A stretch of DNA of 64,000 nucleotides. Origin: Closterium sp. Naga37s-1 (Eukaryota; Streptophyta; Zygnematophyceae; Desmidiales; Closteriaceae). Of this stretch, positions 60,501-64,000 are shown in pieces (position 1 is the first letter of the stretch; every line of letters begins with the position of its first letter). The position numbers and the translations under genes are program-made. The notes beneath the pieces are model-generated. The model worked only from the letters and a program-made list of their open reading frames with translations, was not told where the DNA came from and did no database searches. The stretch is taken from the NCBI GenBank assembly GCA_947471745.1, contig CANJKZ010000503.1:124001-188000 (forward strand). Direction: 5' to 3'.

Positions 60501-63200
60501 TTTTGCACACGCTAGGCCCTTGTTCTTGCAATTTTGCACTCGCTAGGCCCTTGTTCTTGCTATTTTGCACACGCTAGGCCCTTGTTCTTGAAATTTTGCA
60601 CACGCTAGGCCCTTGTTCTTGCTATTTTGCACACGCTCGGCCGTTTTTTCTTGCAATGTTGCACACGCTAGGCCCTTGTTCATGCAATTTTGCACACGCT
60701 AGGCCCTTGTTCTTGCAATTTTGAACACGCTAGGCCCTTGTTCTTGAAATTTTGCACACGCTAGGCCCTTGTTCTTGCAATTTTGCACACGCTAGGCCCT
60801 TATTCTTGCAATTTTGCACTCGCTAGGCCCTTGTTCTTGCTATTTTGCACACGCTAGGCCCTTGTTCTTGCAATTTTGCACACGCTAGGCCCTTGTTCTT
60901 GCAATTTTGCACACGCTAGGCCCTTGTTCTTGCAATTTTGCACTCGCTAGGCCCTCGTTCTTGCAATTTTGCACATGCTAGGCCCTTGTTCTTGCTATTT
61001 TGAACACGCTAGGCCCTTGTTCTTGAAATTTTGCACACGCTAGGCCCTTGTTCTTGAAATTTTGCACACGCTAGGCCCTTGTTATTGCAATTTTGCACAC
61101 GCTAGGCCCTTGTTCTTGCAATTTTGCACTCGCTAGGCCCTTGTTCTTGAAATTTTGCACACGCTAGGCCCTTGTTCTTGAAATTTTGCACACGCTAGGC
61201 CCTTGTTCTTGCAATTTTGCACACGCTAGGCCCTTGTTCTTGCAATTTTGCACACGCTAGGCCCTTGTTCTTGCTATTTTGCACACGCTAGGCCCTTTTT
61301 CTTGCAATTTTGCACACGCTAGGCCCTTGTTCATGCAATTTTGCACACGCTAGGCCCTTGTTCTTGCAATTTTGCACACGCTAGGCCCTTGTTCTTGAAA
61401 TTTTGCACACGCTAGGCTCTTGTTCTTGCAATTTTGCACTCGCTAGGCCCTCGTTCTTGCAATTTTGCACATGCTAGGCCCTTGTTCTTGCTATTTTGCA
61501 CACGCTAGGCCCTTGTTCTTGAACTTTTGCACACGCTAGGCCCTTGTTCTTGAAATATTGCACACGCTAGGCCCTTGTTATTGCAATTTTGCACACGCTA
61601 GGCCCTTGTTCTTGCAATTTCACACTCGCTAGGCCCTTGTTCTTGAAATTTTGCACACGCTAGGCCCTTGTTCTTGAAATTTTGCACACGCTAGGCCCTT
61701 GTTCTTGCAATTTTGCACACGCTAGGCCCTTGTTCTTGCAATTTTGCACTCGCTAGGCCCTTGTTCTTGCTATTTTGCACACGCTAGGCCCTTGTTCTTG
61801 AAATTGTTCACTCGCTAGGCCTTTGTTTTTGCAATTTTGCACTCTCTAGGCCCTTATTCTTGCAATTTTGCACTCGCTAGGCCCTTGTTCTTGCTATTTT
61901 TCACACGCTAGGCCCTTGTTCATGCAATTTTGCAAACGCTAGGCCCTTGTTCTTGCAATTTTGCACACGCTAGGCCCTTGTTCTTGCAATTTTGCAGACG
62001 CTAGGCCCTTGTTCTTGCTATTTTGCATACGCTAGGCTCTTGTTCTTGCAATTTTGCACACGCTAGGCCCTCGTTCTTGCAATTTTGCACTCGCTAGGCC
62101 CTTGTTCTTGTTATTTTGCACACGCTAGGCCCTTGTTCTTGAAATTTTGCACACGCTAGGCTTTTGTTCTTGAAATTTTGCACACGCTAGGCCCTTGTTA
62201 TTGCAATTTTGCACACGCTAGGCCCTTGTTCTTGCAATTTCGCACTCGCTAGGCCCTTGTTCTTGAAATTTTGCACACGCTAGGCCCTTGTTCTCGAAAT
62301 TTTGCACACGCTAGGCCCTTGTTCTTGCAATTTTGCACACGCTAGGCCCTTGTTCTTGCAATTTTGCACTCGCTAGGCCCTTGTTCTTGCTATTTTGCAC
62401 ACGCTAGGCCCTTGTTCTTGCATTTTTTTCACTCGCTAGGCCTTTGTTATTGCAATTTTGCACTCTCTAGGCCCTTATTCTTGCAATTGTGCACACGCTA
62501 GGCCCTTGTTCATGCAATTTTGCACACGCTAGGCCCTTGTTCTTGCAATTTTGCACTCGCTAGGCCCTTGTTCTTGCAATTTGGCACTCGCTAGGCCCTT
62601 GTTCTTGGAATTTTGCAATCGCTAGGCCCTTGTTCTTGCAATTTTGCACTTGCTAGGCCCTTGTTCTTGCAATTTTGCACACGCTAGGCCCTTGTTCTTG
62701 CTATTTTGCACATGCTAGGCCCTTTTTCTTGCAATTTTGCACATGCTAGGCCCTTGTTCATGCAATTTTGCACACGCTAGGCCCTTGTTCTTGCAATTTT
62801 GCACACGCTAGGCCCTTGTTCTTGAAATTTTGCACACGCTAGGCCCTTGTTCTTGAAATTTTGCACTCGCTAGGCCCTTGTTCTTGCAATTTTGCACTCG
62901 CTAGGCCCTTGTTTTTTTCAATTTTGCAATTGCTAGGCCCTTGTTCATGCAATTGTGCACACGCTAGGCCCTTGTTCATGCAATTTTGCACACGCTAGGC
63001 CCTTGTTCTTGCAATTTTGCACACGCTAGGCCCTTGTTCTTGAAATTTTGCACACGCTAGGCCCTTGTTCTTGCAATTTTGCACACGCTAGGCCCTTGTT
63101 CTTGCTATTTTGCACACGCTAGGCCCTTTTTCTTGCAATTTTGCACACGCTAGGCCCTTGCTCTTGAAATTTTGCACACGCTAGGCCCTTGTTCATGCAA
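54550..63200. repeat. ≥3-kb direct duplication within the right arm, offset ~5.645 kb
   Basis: The block at about 54.55-57.55 kb recurs at about 60.2-63.2 kb. Matching rare variants include GCTATGCCC (54557 and 60201), GCTCGGCC (54991 and 60635), GAACTTTTG then GAAATATTG (55876 and 61521), CTTGTTATT (56462 and 62107), GTTTTTTTCAA (57265 and 62911) and TTGCTCTTG (57512 and 63158). The offset moves only from 5644 to 5646, explained by single-base indels, and equals about 182 monomers. Confidence 0.85.
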
Positions 63201-64000
63201 TTTTGCACACGCTAGGCCCTTGTTCTTGCTATTTTGCACACGCTAGGCCCTTGTTCTTGCAATTTTGCACACGCTAGGCCCTTGTTCTTGCAATTTTGCA
63301 CACGCTAGGCCCTTGTTCTTGCAATTTTGCACTCGCTAGGCCCTCGTTCTTGCAATTTTGCACATGCTAGGCCCTTGTTCTTGCTATTTTGCACACGCTA
63401 GGCCCTTGTTCTTGAAATTTTGCACACGCTAGGCCCTTGTTCTTGAAATTTTGCACACGCTAGGCCCTTGTTATTGCAATTTTGCACACGCTAGGCCCTT
63501 GTTCTTGCAATTTTGCACTCGCTAGGCCCTTGTTCTTGAAATTTTGCACACGCTAGGCCCTTGTTCTTGAAATTTTGCACACGCTAGGCCCTTGTTCTTG
63601 CAATTTTGCACACGCTAGGCCCTTGTTCTTGCAATTTTGCACACGCTAGGCCCTTGTTCTTGCTATTTTGCACACGCTAGGCCCTTTTTCTTGCAATTTT
63701 GCACACGCTAGGCCCTTGTTCATGCAATTTTGCACACGCTAGGCCCTTGTTCTTGCAATTTTGCACACGCTAGGCCCTTGTTCTTGAAATTTTGCACACG
63801 CTAGGCCCTTGTTCTTGCAATTTTGCACTCGCTAGGCCCTCTTTCTTGCAATTTTGCACATGCTAGGCCCTTGTTCTTGCTATTTTGCACACGCTAGGCC
63901 CTTGTTCTTGAAATTTTGCACACGCTAGGCCCTTGTTCTTGAAATTTTGCACACGCTAGGCCCTTGTTATTGCAATTTTGCACACGCTAGGCCCTTGTTC

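Larger units (their letters stand above)
52739..64000. repeat. 31-bp minisatellite array, right arm (>11.2 kb, ~363 units, runs off the window)
   Basis: It has the same monomer and orientation as the left arm, resuming in phase after the copia insertion. The variant spectrum differs: TTATTGC, CCCTCGTTC, TTTTTTTCAATTTTGCAATTG and GCTCGG forms are characteristic here, while the ATTATTCAC and AATCTTGC (CCTTAATC) forms common in the left arm are not seen. No other feature is visible in this stretch. Confidence 0.96.

Overview
The window is eukaryotic nuclear DNA made almost entirely of repeats. I see no host protein gene, rRNA, tRNA gene or CRISPR array. Every convincing coding sequence belongs to a Ty1/copia LTR retrotransposon. 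The plant-type primer-binding site (matching the 3' end of initiator-methionine tRNA) and the copia domain order point to the green lineage. The Gly/Ala/Glu/Pro-rich linkers make me think of a streptophyte (charophyte) alga, but the species is not determined from this sequence.

Layout. (1) 1-6790: two related, decayed copia elements on the + strand, fused head to tail with no LTR between them. Element 1 (1-3842) runs in from outside the window. Element 2 (3843-6790) lacks LTR, gag, protease and integrase at its 5' end, but keeps RT, RNase H, a polypurine tract and a short 3' LTR. Each carries a nonsense codon and frame breaks. (2) 6831-9828: a degenerate GGTAAT hexanucleotide array, interrupted at 7308-7451 by a solo LTR of the element 2 family with perfect terminal inverted repeats and a CTTAA target-site duplication. 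(3) 9829-17230: about 43 copies of a ~173-bp satellite with local 4- and 6-monomer higher-order repeats. (4) 17231-46255 and 52739-64000 (running off the end): about 40 kb, roughly 1,300 copies, of a 31-bp minisatellite with higher-order repeats on scales from about 1.3 to 13.5 kb. (5) 46256-52738: a complete 6,483-bp copia element on the - strand, inserted in the 31-bp array and flanked by the GTTCA duplication. It has 819-bp LTRs that differ at about ten positions, a PBS, a PPT and one uninterrupted 1,589-residue Gag-Pol frame.

Functionally, only the 46-52 kb element looks capable of activity: its LTRs, PBS, PPT and polyprotein make a complete retrotransposition unit. The rest is consistent with heterochromatin, possibly pericentromeric or centromeric, where satellites expand by unequal exchange and retrotransposons accumulate. 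The centromere idea is inference from the ~173-bp monomer size and array structure. The sequence alone cannot show it.
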